A stretch of DNA of 64,000 bases from positions 62,001-126,000 of the forward strand of contig NZ_LXKA01000382.1 in the NCBI RefSeq assembly GCF_001645125.1. The letters run 5' to 3'. The notes beneath the pieces were generated by a model, which was given only the letters and a program-made list of their open reading frames with translations, was not told where the DNA came from and ran no database searches. Position 1 is the stretch's first letter, and the number at the start of each line of letters is the position of its first letter. The DNA is from Paraburkholderia ginsengiterrae (GTDB lineage: Bacteria > Pseudomonadota > Gammaproteobacteria > Burkholderiales > Burkholderiaceae). Of this stretch, positions 8,703 through 17,765 are shown one piece after another. Both the position numbers and the translations under genes were made by a program.

Positions 8703-9167
8703 CACGGTTCCTTTATGAGGTGGTCCGCAAGCACCGGCTTGCGGATCTATTTGACCCAGTATAGGTTCACTAATGCGCACGATTGGCGCAGACAAAGCAA
8801 TTCATTGTTGTCGGCTTATGTGCGTATGAAGAATTCCCCGCTGGCGCGATGCGAATGAGCTAACCAATATTCCGTTCAAGTTTGAGTGATCGGCCAGCTC
8901 GCGACGCCTGATGTCGCTAGTGGCTAGTCGCTAGCCGATGAGGTCGATTAGGTGCGGTTGTTTTCAAACCGTGTGCGCACCGTCGGAGTACTCGAGTGCC
9001 AGTCCGCGTCTACCATCGGAGACGATAAACGACCCGTTGCGGACGGCCGCAGCCTCATCGCGCGAATGGCAGCTTGCGGATTACGACAGACGGCAAAAAT
9101 CGTCGGTGACCGCAAGGATTGACGCAGCACGATCTTTGGTCCTCTGAGGGCGGAGGCATTAAATCAG
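8703..9167. other. Intergenic region, possibly with a decayed small gene
   Basis: 465 bp. The octamer GTCGCTAG is repeated at 8913-8920 and 8927-8934. On the minus strand the frame ending with TGA at 8964-8966 reads like coding sequence (RDEAAAVRNGSFIVSDG then RRGLALEYSDGAHTV) and continues upstream as ILAVTDDFCRLS, but is interrupted by TAA at 9081-9083 and has no start codon. This may be a broken small gene; see findings. Confidence 0.35.
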
Positions 9168-9305
9168 TCAGCAGCAGCTTTCCAGCGAGCGCATGCGCCG
9201 TTCGAGTTCGGCAAGATCTCGCGCGCCCGCCAGGTACTCGTCATTGCGGTGTTGTTCGGCGCGCTCAAACCAGCGGCTAATCCGTGTGAGAAGGAAGGCA
9301 AACAT
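9168..9305 (-). CDS. DUF3563 family mini-protein
   Basis: A 45-residue protein: an amphipathic N-terminus (MFAFLLTRISRWFERAEQ) followed by a helical DEYLAGARDLAELERRMRSLE, the signature of DUF3563, a family typical of Burkholderia and relatives whose function is not known. The start at 9305 is supported by TTGGAG 6-7 bases upstream; a longer frame to 9416 has no family similarity. Transcribed divergently from the LysR gene at 9501, so the 195-bp gap should hold both promoters. Confidence 0.85.
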   Translation of the reverse strand: MFAFLLTRISRWFERAEQHRNDEYLAGARDLAELERRMRSLESCC

Positions 9306-9500
9306 AATAATCTCCAAAAGTTGCTTACCAGTGACGCAGTTGACCAGACGCGGCACTACGCATGCGCCTCGCGGCTGTTCCCTGACTCTGTTAGACGATT
9401 CAATCGTAGGCTGCAAATATGCTTACGTATACTTATCGTTTCTTATGTAATACATTAGGAAATTTATTGAATCAGCACGATTTTCCCGGAGACACATACC

Positions 9501-10403
9501 TTGGAAGTCGGTCGACTGCGCGCGCTCCTGGAGCTGGCGCGATGTGGCACGATGGCTGCCGCCGCTGAGGCTCTGTCCCTGACGTCCTCAGCGGTGTCGC
9601 AGCAGATCGCACAACTGGAAGAAGAAGCCGGCGTCAAGCTTACGGAGCGTATCGGCCGCGGAGTCAGGCTTACTCCGGCGGGCCACGCGCTGGTGGCGCA
9701 CGCCGAGCGGCTAATGGTCGTGATGGACGAGGCTCGCTCAGAAATGGCAGAGCTTCGGCGCGAGATAGCTGGCGAACTGCGCGTCGCCGCGTTTCCGTCG
9801 GTCGCGTCGGTGGTGCTCCCCGACACGGTCAAGGCGCTGCGGCACACGTATCCGCGCCTGGAGATCGTCATCGAAGAACTGGAGGCGATTGACGGGGTGG
9901 CGGCACTGCGATCCTGGAGAACGGACATCGCCTTGATTGACGATCTCTCAATCGTCGCGGGCGATAATCGGGAACACGTCACGGTTGTACCGCTGGCCGA
10001 GGATGTGTGGTACGTGACAGTCTCGACTGACCACCCGCTGAGCAAAAAACCGTCGATTAGCTTGGCCGATCTCAGGGACGAAACCTGGGCAATGGAATCG
10101 AGGAGGGGGCCTTTCGGCAGCTTCGTCGCCGATTTATGCCGCCGCGCCGGATTTGAGCCTCGGACCAACGCCAAATGCCGTGGATCCGAGATGGTCGAAG
10201 CGATGGTGGCCTCCGGGTGCTCGGTGTCAGTCGCCCCCGGACTCAGGATGCTACGCTCGCCGCGCGGCGTGGCATGGGTAAAGCTGAGGCCCGAGGTTCG
10301 CCGCAAGATCTACGTCGCTTATCGCCGCGGCGAGCGCAACCATCCCATGGTCAAAGTGTTCGTCGATGAGATCGTCCGGACGGCATCGAGACTCCTCAGT
10401 TAG
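9501..10403 (+). CDS. LysR-family transcriptional regulator
   Basis: 300 residues. Winged helix-turn-helix at residues 1-60 (LRALLELARCGTMAAAAEALSLTSSAVSQQIAQLEEEAGVKL), then a periplasmic-binding-like effector domain (about 88-295). The start is TTG at 9501, with GGAGA at 9488-9492; no ATG gives a full HTH. Divergent from the DUF3563 gene; the next gene downstream is convergent, so no target operon is obvious and DUF3563 or distant genes may be regulated. The effector is unknown. Confidence 0.88.
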   Translation: MEVGRLRALLELARCGTMAAAAEALSLTSSAVSQQIAQLEEEAGVKLTERIGRGVRLTPAGHALVAHAERLMVVMDEARSEMAELRREIAGELRVAAFPSVASVVLPDTVKALRHTYPRLEIVIEELEAIDGVAALRSWRTDIALIDDLSIVAGDNREHVTVVPLAEDVWYVTVSTDHPLSKKPSISLADLRDETWAMESRRGPFGSFVADLCRRAGFEPRTNAKCRGSEMVEAMVASGCSVSVAPGLRMLRSPRGVAWVKLRPEVRRKIYVAYRRGERNHPMVKVFVDEIVRTASRLLS

Positions 10404-10586
10404 CCAAATCGCGATGATCGCGCCGCCAGGCGTCCGGTACTCGAATGGAGCCGACATTCAGGTGTCCGTCTTAACGCTGGGCGCAAAGACCGACATTGGC
10501 CGAACTCTGCCTCACGCGATGCTAATATGCGACGCGTACTTCGAGTGCTTTGAACGACAGCCCGCGATCCCTTGAAGCGTCGCGAT

Positions 10587-11960
10587 CTACGTAGCCCGTT
10601 TCGACTCGCGCACCGTGAGTGATTCGAATGCATGGGGATATTCGTGACGAAACCAGTCTTTCACCTGATCGTGGTTAAGCGCAAAGAATTCGCGCGATCG
10701 CGGAATCAGGACGAAACCAAAAGCGAGCAGACAAGTGGCGAGGCCGAAGCATGTATAGACCTTGCCGACCGCCCAATGCGTGAGCGCCGCGCCTGCGATC
10801 ATCGGCCCGAGAATGCTCGCAATCTGCGTGGTCATCATGCTGGCAGCGAGAATGCGTACGCGGAAATTCTGCGGAATAGCCAATGAACGGTGAGTCGCGC
10901 CAACGAGTCCCATTGAAGCATTGGCGAAACCCACGCATGCAAGCGCCGATACGAGAGCGATGGGTGAGTGGACCCAGCCCGAAGCAGCAAGTGCCAATCC
11001 TTCGCACATAGCGGCCCCTACCCGCACATTGAATCGGCCGAAACGATTAACTAGTGCATCAGAACCACGAAAGCTTCCGAGTAGTAGACCTATGGATAAG
11101 GCCGCTTCGCAAACGCCTAGCCAAAGACCCGACATCCCGAGTGATTGAACTTTGAGCGGGATCAGCATGCCGACTGCGGGCCCTTGGAATATCCAGACGA
11201 GGAAGTTTACAAGTGTCCAGCCGCGCTCTAACGGTACGATCCATTTAGCATGCAGTCCGGTGCGCAGGTCTGTCCACCAACCGGCTAGACCGCGATGGTG
11301 TTCTCGATGTTGAGATTGCGAGGGAAGCTGCAAAGTCACATAAGCAGCGACGCCGAGCAGTATGCCGTTGATCCAAAATGTCGCGGCGATACCGCCCAGG
11401 ACTAATGTCACGCCAGCCAATGCTGGACCTAAAGCACGGCCAGCAGCTTGCATCGACTTACGAAAACGAAGCGCTTCGGCCAAACGATTCGCCGGAAGAA
11501 GTTCGGCCGAAATGGTGGAGCTGGCAGGATCAACGAAAGCTTTTGCTATGACGGTGACCACGCCTATGCAGATGATGGGCACAAGTCGGTAGTCGGACCG
11601 CGAAGCGAGCGTAGCGAGGGTAAAGGCGACGACCATCAGGGTGCATAAACCCCATGCAATCTGCGGTCTCTTTGCATAGCGATCCCCGAGTGGCGAAAGC
11701 AGCGGCATTGCAAAAATCGTGGTGATTGCGATGCTTACGCTGTAGATCGCCAAGTCATGCGCGCCACCGCGGTGAACGATCCACCAAGGGAGCGTGATAT
11801 AGCCAACCATTTCTGCCAGGATCCGCATCAGATCGCTGAGAAGCAGACTGGCAAGAGGGGCGCCGATTGAGTTTATGCGAGCTTTGATTTCCCGAAACAC
11901 CGTCTTCCCCGTTGAGTTCGCTGACGCTACCACAGCACTTTTCTCGCCGTTCAGACGCAT
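10587..11960 (-). CDS. MFS transporter, EntS/macrolide-exporter type
   Basis: 457 residues with about 12 hydrophobic segments. The loop after TM2 carries SPLGDRYAKRP (motif A, G-D-R-x-x-K/R-R), and the central region DPASSTISAELLPANRLAEALRFRKS is the conserved stretch of DHA3-type exporters (EntS, MefA-like). A proton-driven exporter of a small hydrophobic compound or siderophore is the likely role; the substrate is unknown. It has a long cytoplasmic N-terminus (about 35 residues), so translation could begin later. It is convergent with the LysR gene and no biosynthetic cluster is adjacent. Confidence 0.8.
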   Translation of the reverse strand: MRLNGEKSAVVASANSTGKTVFREIKARINSIGAPLASLLLSDLMRILAEMVGYITLPWWIVHRGGAHDLAIYSVSIAITTIFAMPLLSPLGDRYAKRPQIAWGLCTLMVVAFTLATLASRSDYRLVPIICIGVVTVIAKAFVDPASSTISAELLPANRLAEALRFRKSMQAAGRALGPALAGVTLVLGGIAATFWINGILLGVAAYVTLQLPSQSQHREHHRGLAGWWTDLRTGLHAKWIVPLERGWTLVNFLVWIFQGPAVGMLIPLKVQSLGMSGLWLGVCEAALSIGLLLGSFRGSDALVNRFGRFNVRVGAAMCEGLALAASGWVHSPIALVSALACVGFANASMGLVGATHRSLAIPQNFRVRILAASMMTTQIASILGPMIAGAALTHWAVGKVYTCFGLATCLLAFGFVLIPRSREFFALNHDQVKDWFRHEYPHAFESLTVRESKRAT

Positions 11961-12152
11961 GTCGCCAGAGGCTGACGTTTCTTTAATGGACGCCGTACAC
12001 GGGCGATTCGTGACTGGCGATGATTCGGAAATCGATTGTCAGCAATTCACGGAGGTATGTCGAGCATCCCTTCATGGCCGCACTGCGTCACCACCACAAC
12101 ACGGACACCGCATTGTGCGCGCCCAGAACGTCTCAGACAGTAAGCGGAACGA

Positions 12153-12554
12153 CTATCGGAAAACGCGTGCCCATGCGGCCCGAACTCGCCGCGCGCGATC
12201 TTCAAGGAGATACGAGGCGGCCAGTGCGAACAAACCCGAAACAACACCCGTCGCGACGTGCTCGATCACGGGGATGTGGTAGTGACTCTTGTGTGAGTAA
12301 GCGTCGCCCAACGTTGTCAGGCACCCGAGGATCAGGGCATTGCCATATCGATGCCCGTAGAGTTTCGAAGCCGGCGTAAAGGTCAAGAGTACAGCCAGAA
12401 GTCCGGTGAACAGTCCTGTCCGCAGTGCGATCGTCCAGTGCACAAGGCTTATGACGTTGCCCCAGCTCCCCGGCATGCAGGTCATGCATGCGCTGGTGGG
12501 TTGCCAGAAACGCTGAACAAACAGCCTCACGCGGTGCTTCCACTCATTTGACAT
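12153..12554 (-). CDS. Hypothetical integral membrane protein
   Basis: 133 residues. Three hydrophobic segments can be seen (ALRTGLFTGLLAVLLTFTPAS about 43-63, NALILGCLTTLGDAYSH about 72-88, HVATGVVSGLFALAASYLL about 99-117), with a Cys-x-x-Cys in the N-terminal loop (ACMTCM) and a basic C-terminus. The ATG at 12554 is preceded by GGGGAA. I do not recognise the family. It lies 192 bp downstream of the start of the MFS gene on the same strand, so it is not in that operon. Confidence 0.6.
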   Translation of the reverse strand: MSNEWKHRVRLFVQRFWQPTSACMTCMPGSWGNVISLVHWTIALRTGLFTGLLAVLLTFTPASKLYGHRYGNALILGCLTTLGDAYSHKSHYHIPVIEHVATGVVSGLFALAASYLLEDRARRVRAAWARVFR

Positions 12555-13218
12555 TAGGAATTCCCCATCGACGCCGCTGTCACGTATACCACCACTCGAC
12601 GTTTCGCCGGAGCTGCTGTCAGGCTTGTTTCTGTCTCCTGGCGAGACTCAAACAGGTGCGGAGAACGTGCTCGCGTCCGAGCCCAATCGATAATTTATCC
12701 ACGCTGGAATACTACACCGCGGCGGGTGCGACGCCGTTGGGAAGTGAACGGGAGCTCGCAGATGAAGACTTTGCCCGGACTCGACCCGAAGGGGACACTC
12801 AATATTTCCCAAAGCTGCCATTCAGATCGATGACAGCGCACCGCTAGCACGGGTCGCGCCGAGCACGAATGGCCTGCCACTCGTTCCGATTGATGGCGAG
12901 GACTGTCGTAGTCCACTACAGCCCCTTGAATTTTCGATCTTGGACACGTTCCGACTTCTGAAGCGCTCCCCGATGCGGCTTGCAGACAAATTCAGCCACC
13001 TCGGGAGACCCGCAACCCGTTGTCATTGATTGACGCGGCGCGATCCTGAGCCGGCAGACCTCGCTGTCAATGCGAAACAGGCCCGCGATCATGGGATGCG
13101 CGAGCCTGTTTGCTAACACGGACATCCTCTGTTGCCAGATTCCTGGTGGCTTCACCCGGCTCTCGGCTAGGCGTTTTTTTGCGGACGTGGCGGTCACGTC
13201 AGCTGGTTTCGGTCGTCG
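12555..13218. other. Gene-poor stretch
   Basis: 664 bp without a gene I can defend. Short frames occur on both strands; the best-looking is a + strand run around 12820-13030 reading IDDSAPLARVAPSTNGLPL and later LDTFRLLKRSPMRLADKF, without start codon or known family. Base composition is slightly less GC-rich than the flanking operon, consistent with decayed sequence. Confidence 0.4.
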
Positions 13219-14028
13219 TCAATCGACGACCTGCGGCTGCAGTGACGTCACATGCACATGACCGGGCAGTCCGAATTCTTGACGCACGGCCGTCGCGATC
13301 CCATCGACCACATCCGTCACCAGCAAACGCCCTTTCTCGCTGCTCGAATCCTTCGCAGATGACAGCACGCCGCTCGACGGAACCCACGCCGTGCGCGCCG
13401 GGTACATATCGTAGGTCGGGAATTTCGCCGGGCCGTGCTCCGGGATACTCTCGAGCGATACCAGTTGCGGATGATAGTGAAGCATCATCGACGTCTCGAT
13501 CACGGCGGCATGTTCGAGCGCAATGCCGGGAAACCCGTCCGGGAAAATCGCGTCGAGCGTTTCCTTGCGACAGAACTCCCAGTGCTCGACACGCATGACT
13601 TCCATCCCGCTGTTGTCACCGATGTCGCGCATCGCGAGTTCGATACCCTCGGTCACGAACCACTGGTTTTCAAAATGCCCGACGACGATCACAAGACGCC
13701 TGACACCGTGACGGTGAAACTCCCGCACCGCATCACGAATCATTCCGCTCAACGTCGCGCCGTCGACACTCGTAGTGCCGCAGAAATGCTGACCACCGCC
13801 GCTCCTCGGTTGTGATTTATAGCCGTATGAAATCGCCGGCGCTACGACGCCACCGACCTCACGGGCCGCGTCCTCGCAAATCGCGCTCGCCAGCAACGCA
13901 TCAGTTCCAAGAGGAAGATGAGGTCCGTGCTGTTCCGTCGCGCCGCAAGGAAGAAATACGACCGATCCGGCCTTGACCCGCTGCTCGTATTCGAGCCAAC
14001 TGATGTTGTCCATACGCACGCTGTTCAT
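13219..14028 (-). CDS. Creatininase (creatinine amidohydrolase)
   Basis: 269 residues, close in length and motif order to the characterised Pseudomonas putida creatininase, which reversibly opens creatinine to creatine with two metal ions. Metal ligands are at the equivalent places: Glu32 and His34 (GATEQHG), Asp43 (LGTDALL), His118 and Glu120 (GHFENQ). The stretch YGYKSQ followed by SGGG and GTTS-DGATL (residues 68-93) is the subfamily mark of true creatininases, rather than of the broad creatininase fold (MftE, FAPy deformylase). Start ATG at 14028 overlaps the stop of the permease gene by 4 bp, so it is the second gene of a permease-creatininase operon. A creatinase to use the product is not in the window. 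Confidence 0.88.
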   Translation of the reverse strand: MNSVRMDNISWLEYEQRVKAGSVVFLPCGATEQHGPHLPLGTDALLASAICEDAAREVGGVVAPAISYGYKSQPRSGGGQHFCGTTSVDGATLSGMIRDAVREFHRHGVRRLVIVVGHFENQWFVTEGIELAMRDIGDNSGMEVMRVEHWEFCRKETLDAIFPDGFPGIALEHAAVIETSMMLHYHPQLVSLESIPEHGPAKFPTYDMYPARTAWVPSSGVLSSAKDSSSEKGRLLVTDVVDGIATAVRQEFGLPGHVHVTSLQPQVVD

Positions 14029-15470
14029 GTCGAACTCCTGTTATCGGCGAGCGGCGTCTGTTCCGACCGGACGTCGCGCCGCGCAAGATGAAAAAGGTAG
14101 TAGCTCCCGCCGCCCGCGCCGAGCCCGGCGAGCCATGAGAGATCGATACCTCCCAGCGCCATCGCGATGGGTCCCTGCATCGATTCGATACTGCCGATCT
14201 GAAAGAGCCAGGCTGCGATCACGCCCAACGCCAACGCCGCAATGCCGGACCACTTGACGTCTCCGCAGCCACTCACCGAGTGGTGACAGTAAAGCGCATC
14301 GACTTCGATCCGGCCGCGACGGACCAGAAAGAAATCAACGAGCACGATGCCGGCCCACGGCGCGATCCACACGACAAAGAAGACCATCAGATCCTCGAAA
14401 GTGCTCGCAAACGCGCCTGAATGCAGGAACAGATAAAGGATAAGGAGGCCGACAATGCCGGACGCGACGGAGACGACCCAGCGCGGAACGCGCAGATCCA
14501 GCGACAGCGTCGCGAGCGCCGCCGAATAAATGACGACGATATTTGTCGCGATCGGGCCGTGGACAAGTACGAGCAGAACAGGCAAAGCCATCGCACCGAA
14601 CACGGCAATGATGAGTTGGGCGGGATCGGCGCCGCTTCCTGCCGACGCGATCGCCGCGCCCAGAAAAGCCAGCCAGACGGTCGGAACGAACATGCCGAGC
14701 GAGGTCGCGCGAAATACCTGCTGGCTGCTCAACGTCAGCTTCGTGAAGCGTGTGTAGTCCGATGCATAGACGAGCCACGAAATACCCCATCCGATGCCGA
14801 TCGCGGTCATCAGCTTGCTCATCGCGGAGAGCTTCCCGACACCTTGGGCGGTTGAAACGTGCCAGTGAATATCAACGTGCGTGAAGGCAAGCACGGTCAT
14901 CACGACCATGATGACCAGGACGAACGGCATCGTGTAACGCTCGAAATACCGGATCGCGTGAAAGCCCCATGTCGCGATGCCCAACTGGATCAGCATGACC
15001 GCGATCGCAATGACATATTTGAGTTCGATGCCGCCGCTTATGCCCATGCGCTCAAGCGCCGCCACGGCAAGATCCAGAACAATCCATGTGTTGATCGCCA
15101 CCCAACCCATCGGCATCAACACCTGCATGAGCGTGGGCAGCCATGCGCCGCGCCGGCCGAACGCCAGCCTCGACAGCACCATTTGCGGAACGCCCGAGCG
15201 ATGTCCGATCACGCACATCGCGCCGAACAATGCACAACCCAGCACGTTGCCGATCACGATCACCGCCAGCGTCTCGACGAGACTCAGCCCCAGTTGGATG
15301 CCGATTGCCCCCAGCACCCAATTGATTGGTGCGACGTTCGCACCGGCCCAGATCCAGAACTGGTCCAGCTGTCCGGATGTTCTGCTTTCATCCGGCACGG
15401 GCTCTATACCGTGCATGTCGTATGCGGTGCTGGTGTCCGCATGCGCTTGCGCCATCTGATCGTTTGACAC
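14025..15470 (-). CDS. NCS1-family permease (purine-cytosine permease-like)
   Basis: 481 residues with 12 predicted membrane segments. NCS1 features are the N-terminal hydrophilic leader followed by FWIWAGANVAPINWVLG, the GHRSGVPQMVLSRLAFG loop after TM3, and the VYASDYTRF segment in TM6 seen in CodB/PucI-like carriers. NCS1 carriers bring in purines, cytosine, hydantoins, allantoin or thiamine precursors by cation symport. Coupling to creatininase (4-bp overlap) argues that the substrate here is creatinine or a similar cyclic guanidino compound; that is inference. Transcription starts in the 245-bp gap shared with the divergent azoreductase gene. Confidence 0.88.
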   Translation of the reverse strand: MSNDQMAQAHADTSTAYDMHGIEPVPDESRTSGQLDQFWIWAGANVAPINWVLGAIGIQLGLSLVETLAVIVIGNVLGCALFGAMCVIGHRSGVPQMVLSRLAFGRRGAWLPTLMQVLMPMGWVAINTWIVLDLAVAALERMGISGGIELKYVIAIAVMLIQLGIATWGFHAIRYFERYTMPFVLVIMVVMTVLAFTHVDIHWHVSTAQGVGKLSAMSKLMTAIGIGWGISWLVYASDYTRFTKLTLSSQQVFRATSLGMFVPTVWLAFLGAAIASAGSGADPAQLIIAVFGAMALPVLLVLVHGPIATNIVVIYSAALATLSLDLRVPRWVVSVASGIVGLLILYLFLHSGAFASTFEDLMVFFVVWIAPWAGIVLVDFFLVRRGRIEVDALYCHHSVSGCGDVKWSGIAALALGVIAAWLFQIGSIESMQGPIAMALGGIDLSWLAGLGAGGGSYYLFHLARRDVRSEQTPLADNRSST

Positions 15471-15545
15471 TACCGTCTCCTCCTGGGGTCACGACTCGGA
15501 ATCTCTGAGTGCGGATTTAAGCGGAGACAAATTAACGGCGAAATC

Positions 15546-15636
15546 GATGAATTCTCAACATGGGTTGAGAAAAATGTGACATCCGCCACGTGCCCGGCGC
15601 GGTTGAATTTTTCTCAACATACAGGAAAAATTCATC
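15546..15636. promoter_or_regulatory. Inverted-repeat cluster in the divergent promoter
   Basis: Between the permease and the azoreductase-like gene. TCTCAAC (15553-15559) and GTTGAGA (15564-15570) form a 7-bp palindrome around ATGG; a related GTTGA/TCAAC pair lies at 15602-15606 and 15614-15618; and GATGAATT (15546-15553) is mirrored by AATTCATC (15629-15636). Such paired half-sites fit operators of a LysR-type regulator, most plausibly the one at 18533-19450. Function is inferred. Confidence 0.5.
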
Positions 15637-15715
15637 AATCGCGCTGACGAAAGCATCATGGCTAAATCGGTGTTCCTGTTCTTCAAGTTTCAGATAGCCA
15701 AGGAATGCACACGCG

Positions 15716-16363
15716 ATGACTACCCTTCTGCACATCGATGCCAGCGCGCGCAATGGCCGCTCCCTCAGCCGCAAGCTCTCGGGCGCCTTCATCGACGCCT
15801 GGACGCAGCTCGAGCCCGCTGCAAAGATCATTACCCGTGACGTCGGGGCCAATCCGCCCCCCATCATCACGGAGGATTGGATCGCTGCCGTCTTCACGCC
15901 TGACGAGAACGTCACGCCGGAACAACGCGAGACATTGCGTCTGTCCGACGAACTGATCGACGAGCTCGACCGCGCAGACCTGATCGTGATCGGCACGCCA
16001 ATGTATAACTATGGGATGCCGGCAGCTCTCAAGTCGTGGTTCGACAAGGTCATCCGGATCGGCAAGACGTTCACGTTCGATCTCGCACGTGGAGACTTTC
16101 CGCTGGAGCCAGTCATGAGCGGCAAGAAGCTCGTCATTCTGAGTTCGCACGGCGAATTTGGATTCGGCCCTGGCGGCGTGCGCGAAAAGATGAATCACCT
16201 GGAGACCCACATCCTGACCTGCGCGCACTATCTGGGTGTCGAAGAAAGCCACGCGATCAGCATCAGCTACCAGGAGTTCGGCGACGCACGACATGAGGCG
16301 TCGGTGGCGGACGCGTTCGCTGCGGTACCGGTGCTGGCCCGTCAACTGGCTGGCGCTCGCTAG
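15716..16363 (+). CDS. FMN-dependent NADH azoreductase-like flavoprotein
   Basis: 215 residues of flavodoxin-like fold. The N-terminal HIDASARNGRSLSRKLS is the FMN phosphate loop, and MYNYGMPAALKSWFDKVIRIGKTF (from residue 96) is the AzoR-specific stretch; SSHGEFGFGPGG covers the third flavin loop. AzoR enzymes reduce quinones and azo dyes with NADH; the physiological substrate here is unknown. It heads a + strand operon with amidase and DUF1989 genes. The ATG at 15716 has AAGGA 11 bases upstream. Its presence in a guanidino-type cluster is not explained by known creatinine chemistry; it may meet a redox or detoxification need. Confidence 0.85.
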   Translation: MTTLLHIDASARNGRSLSRKLSGAFIDAWTQLEPAAKIITRDVGANPPPIITEDWIAAVFTPDENVTPEQRETLRLSDELIDELDRADLIVIGTPMYNYGMPAALKSWFDKVIRIGKTFTFDLARGDFPLEPVMSGKKLVILSSHGEFGFGPGGVREKMNHLETHILTCAHYLGVEESHAISISYQEFGDARHEASVADAFAAVPVLARQLAGAR

Positions 16364-16385
16364 ACTTCGTTACGACGCGATCGTC

Positions 16386-17744
16386 ATGCACACCGATCTG
16401 ACGATGACCGGGACGGCGTTAGGGCTGCACGATGGCAGCATCGAAGCGGTCGAGCTGGTCAGCACATCGATCAGTAAATCGCGCGCGGCGCGCCATGTCT
16501 TCATCTCGTTCATAGAAGGTGCGCACGACGACGCCGTGGAAGCGGCCCGCAGACGCAGCCTGGGCGCGCCGCTTGGCCGGCTCGATGGCATTCCGTTCGC
16601 CGTGAAAGACATGATCGACGTGGCAGGCAGCATAACGACGGCTGGAACGATCACACGGATCGAATCACCGCCGGCATCCCGGGACGCCGCCGTGATTGCC
16701 GCGATGCGGGCAGCAGGGATGATTCCGGTCGGCAAGACGAATCTGAGCGAATTCGCCTTCTCGGGGCTTGGGCTCAATCCGCACTTCGGCACGCCAACCG
16801 CGGACTTCCACACTTCAGCGCCACGTGCACCCGGCGGTTCGTCTTCCGGGTCAGCGATCGCGGTGCAACACGGCCTCGTGACAGCGGCAATCGGAACCGA
16901 TACCGCCGGCTCGATCCGCGTGCCGGCTGCGTTCAACGGACTGGTCGGCTTTCGCGCATCGACCCGCCGCTACGACATGGGCGGCATCCATCCGCTCGCC
17001 GTCACACTCGATACCCTCGGGCCGCTCGCCCGTACCGTCGAAGACTGTGTGCTCCTCGACCGCGCGATGCGCGGCTGCGCGGATATTGGCGTGTGTGCCG
17101 CACCGCTGGAGCGCGTCCGGTTCGTCGTCGATTCGTCGGTGCTCGAGGACTCGGCGCTCCAGTCAGACGTCGCGCGCAATCTACGCAATGTCGTGACGCG
17201 GTTGCGTCAATGCGGTGTGCGCGTGGAAGAGCGCCCCGTCCAAGCATTCATGCGCACGCGCGAGCTGATCGCGACACAGGGCTGGCTCGGCGCCATAGAG
17301 GCGTGGTCGCTGCTTCGGGAAGTCGTCGAAGGCGAGCGCGGCGATCAGCTTGATCGTCGTGTTCGCAGCAGACTGCTGGCTGCCAGAGACATCGATCGGT
17401 ACGCGGAAAACCGCATCCTAACCTTGCGCGCCGAACTGATGCTGAACATGCTGCACGAACTCGGCGACGCTGTGCTGGTCACGCCGACGGTCAAACATGT
17501 CGCGCCTTCGCTTGCCGCGCTCGAGGCCGATGATCGTTTGTTTGCCGCGATCAATCTCGAGACCCTTTCGCTGACGATGCCAGGAAGTCTCCTTGATATG
17601 CCAGGTGTTGCCATGCCGTCGGGCGTCGATCGACAGGGTCTGCCTACATCAGTACTTTTTTCCGCGCCGCAGGGGCACGACGATCGGCTCCTGCGCACCT
17701 GTCTCGCGGTCGAGTCAGTGTTGCGGGCGCGGCCGGTCCAATAA
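16386..17744 (+). CDS. Amidase-signature hydrolase
   Basis: 452 residues from the chosen ATG. The Ser-cisSer-Lys triad is visible: Lys74 in PFAVKDMID, the Ser-rich GGSSSGS loop at 150-156, and nucleophile Ser176 in GTDTAGSIRVPA. The family includes allophanate hydrolase, glutamyl-tRNA amidotransferase A and many amide or carbamoyl hydrolases. The frame is open back into the azoreductase gene, so the start is uncertain: ATG 16386 lies 22 bp after that stop with a weak ribosome site, and ATG 16404 is an alternative. Position between azoreductase and DUF1989 genes suggests hydrolysis of a ureido or amide intermediate, by analogy with allophanate hydrolase in the guanidine route; this is inference. 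Confidence 0.85.
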   Translation: MHTDLTMTGTALGLHDGSIEAVELVSTSISKSRAARHVFISFIEGAHDDAVEAARRRSLGAPLGRLDGIPFAVKDMIDVAGSITTAGTITRIESPPASRDAAVIAAMRAAGMIPVGKTNLSEFAFSGLGLNPHFGTPTADFHTSAPRAPGGSSSGSAIAVQHGLVTAAIGTDTAGSIRVPAAFNGLVGFRASTRRYDMGGIHPLAVTLDTLGPLARTVEDCVLLDRAMRGCADIGVCAAPLERVRFVVDSSVLEDSALQSDVARNLRNVVTRLRQCGVRVEERPVQAFMRTRELIATQGWLGAIEAWSLLREVVEGERGDQLDRRVRSRLLAARDIDRYAENRILTLRAELMLNMLHELGDAVLVTPTVKHVAPSLAALEADDRLFAAINLETLSLTMPGSLLDMPGVAMPSGVDRQGLPTSVLFSAPQGHDDRLLRTCLAVESVLRARPVQ

Positions 17745-17765
17745 AATTTCCGTGGAGAACAGCTA

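Noticed and set aside
15471-15540. Possible guanidine (ykkC-type) riboswitch before the permease gene
   Set aside because: I looked for the conserved ykkC-type core because of the DUF1989 gene but did not recognise one on either strand.
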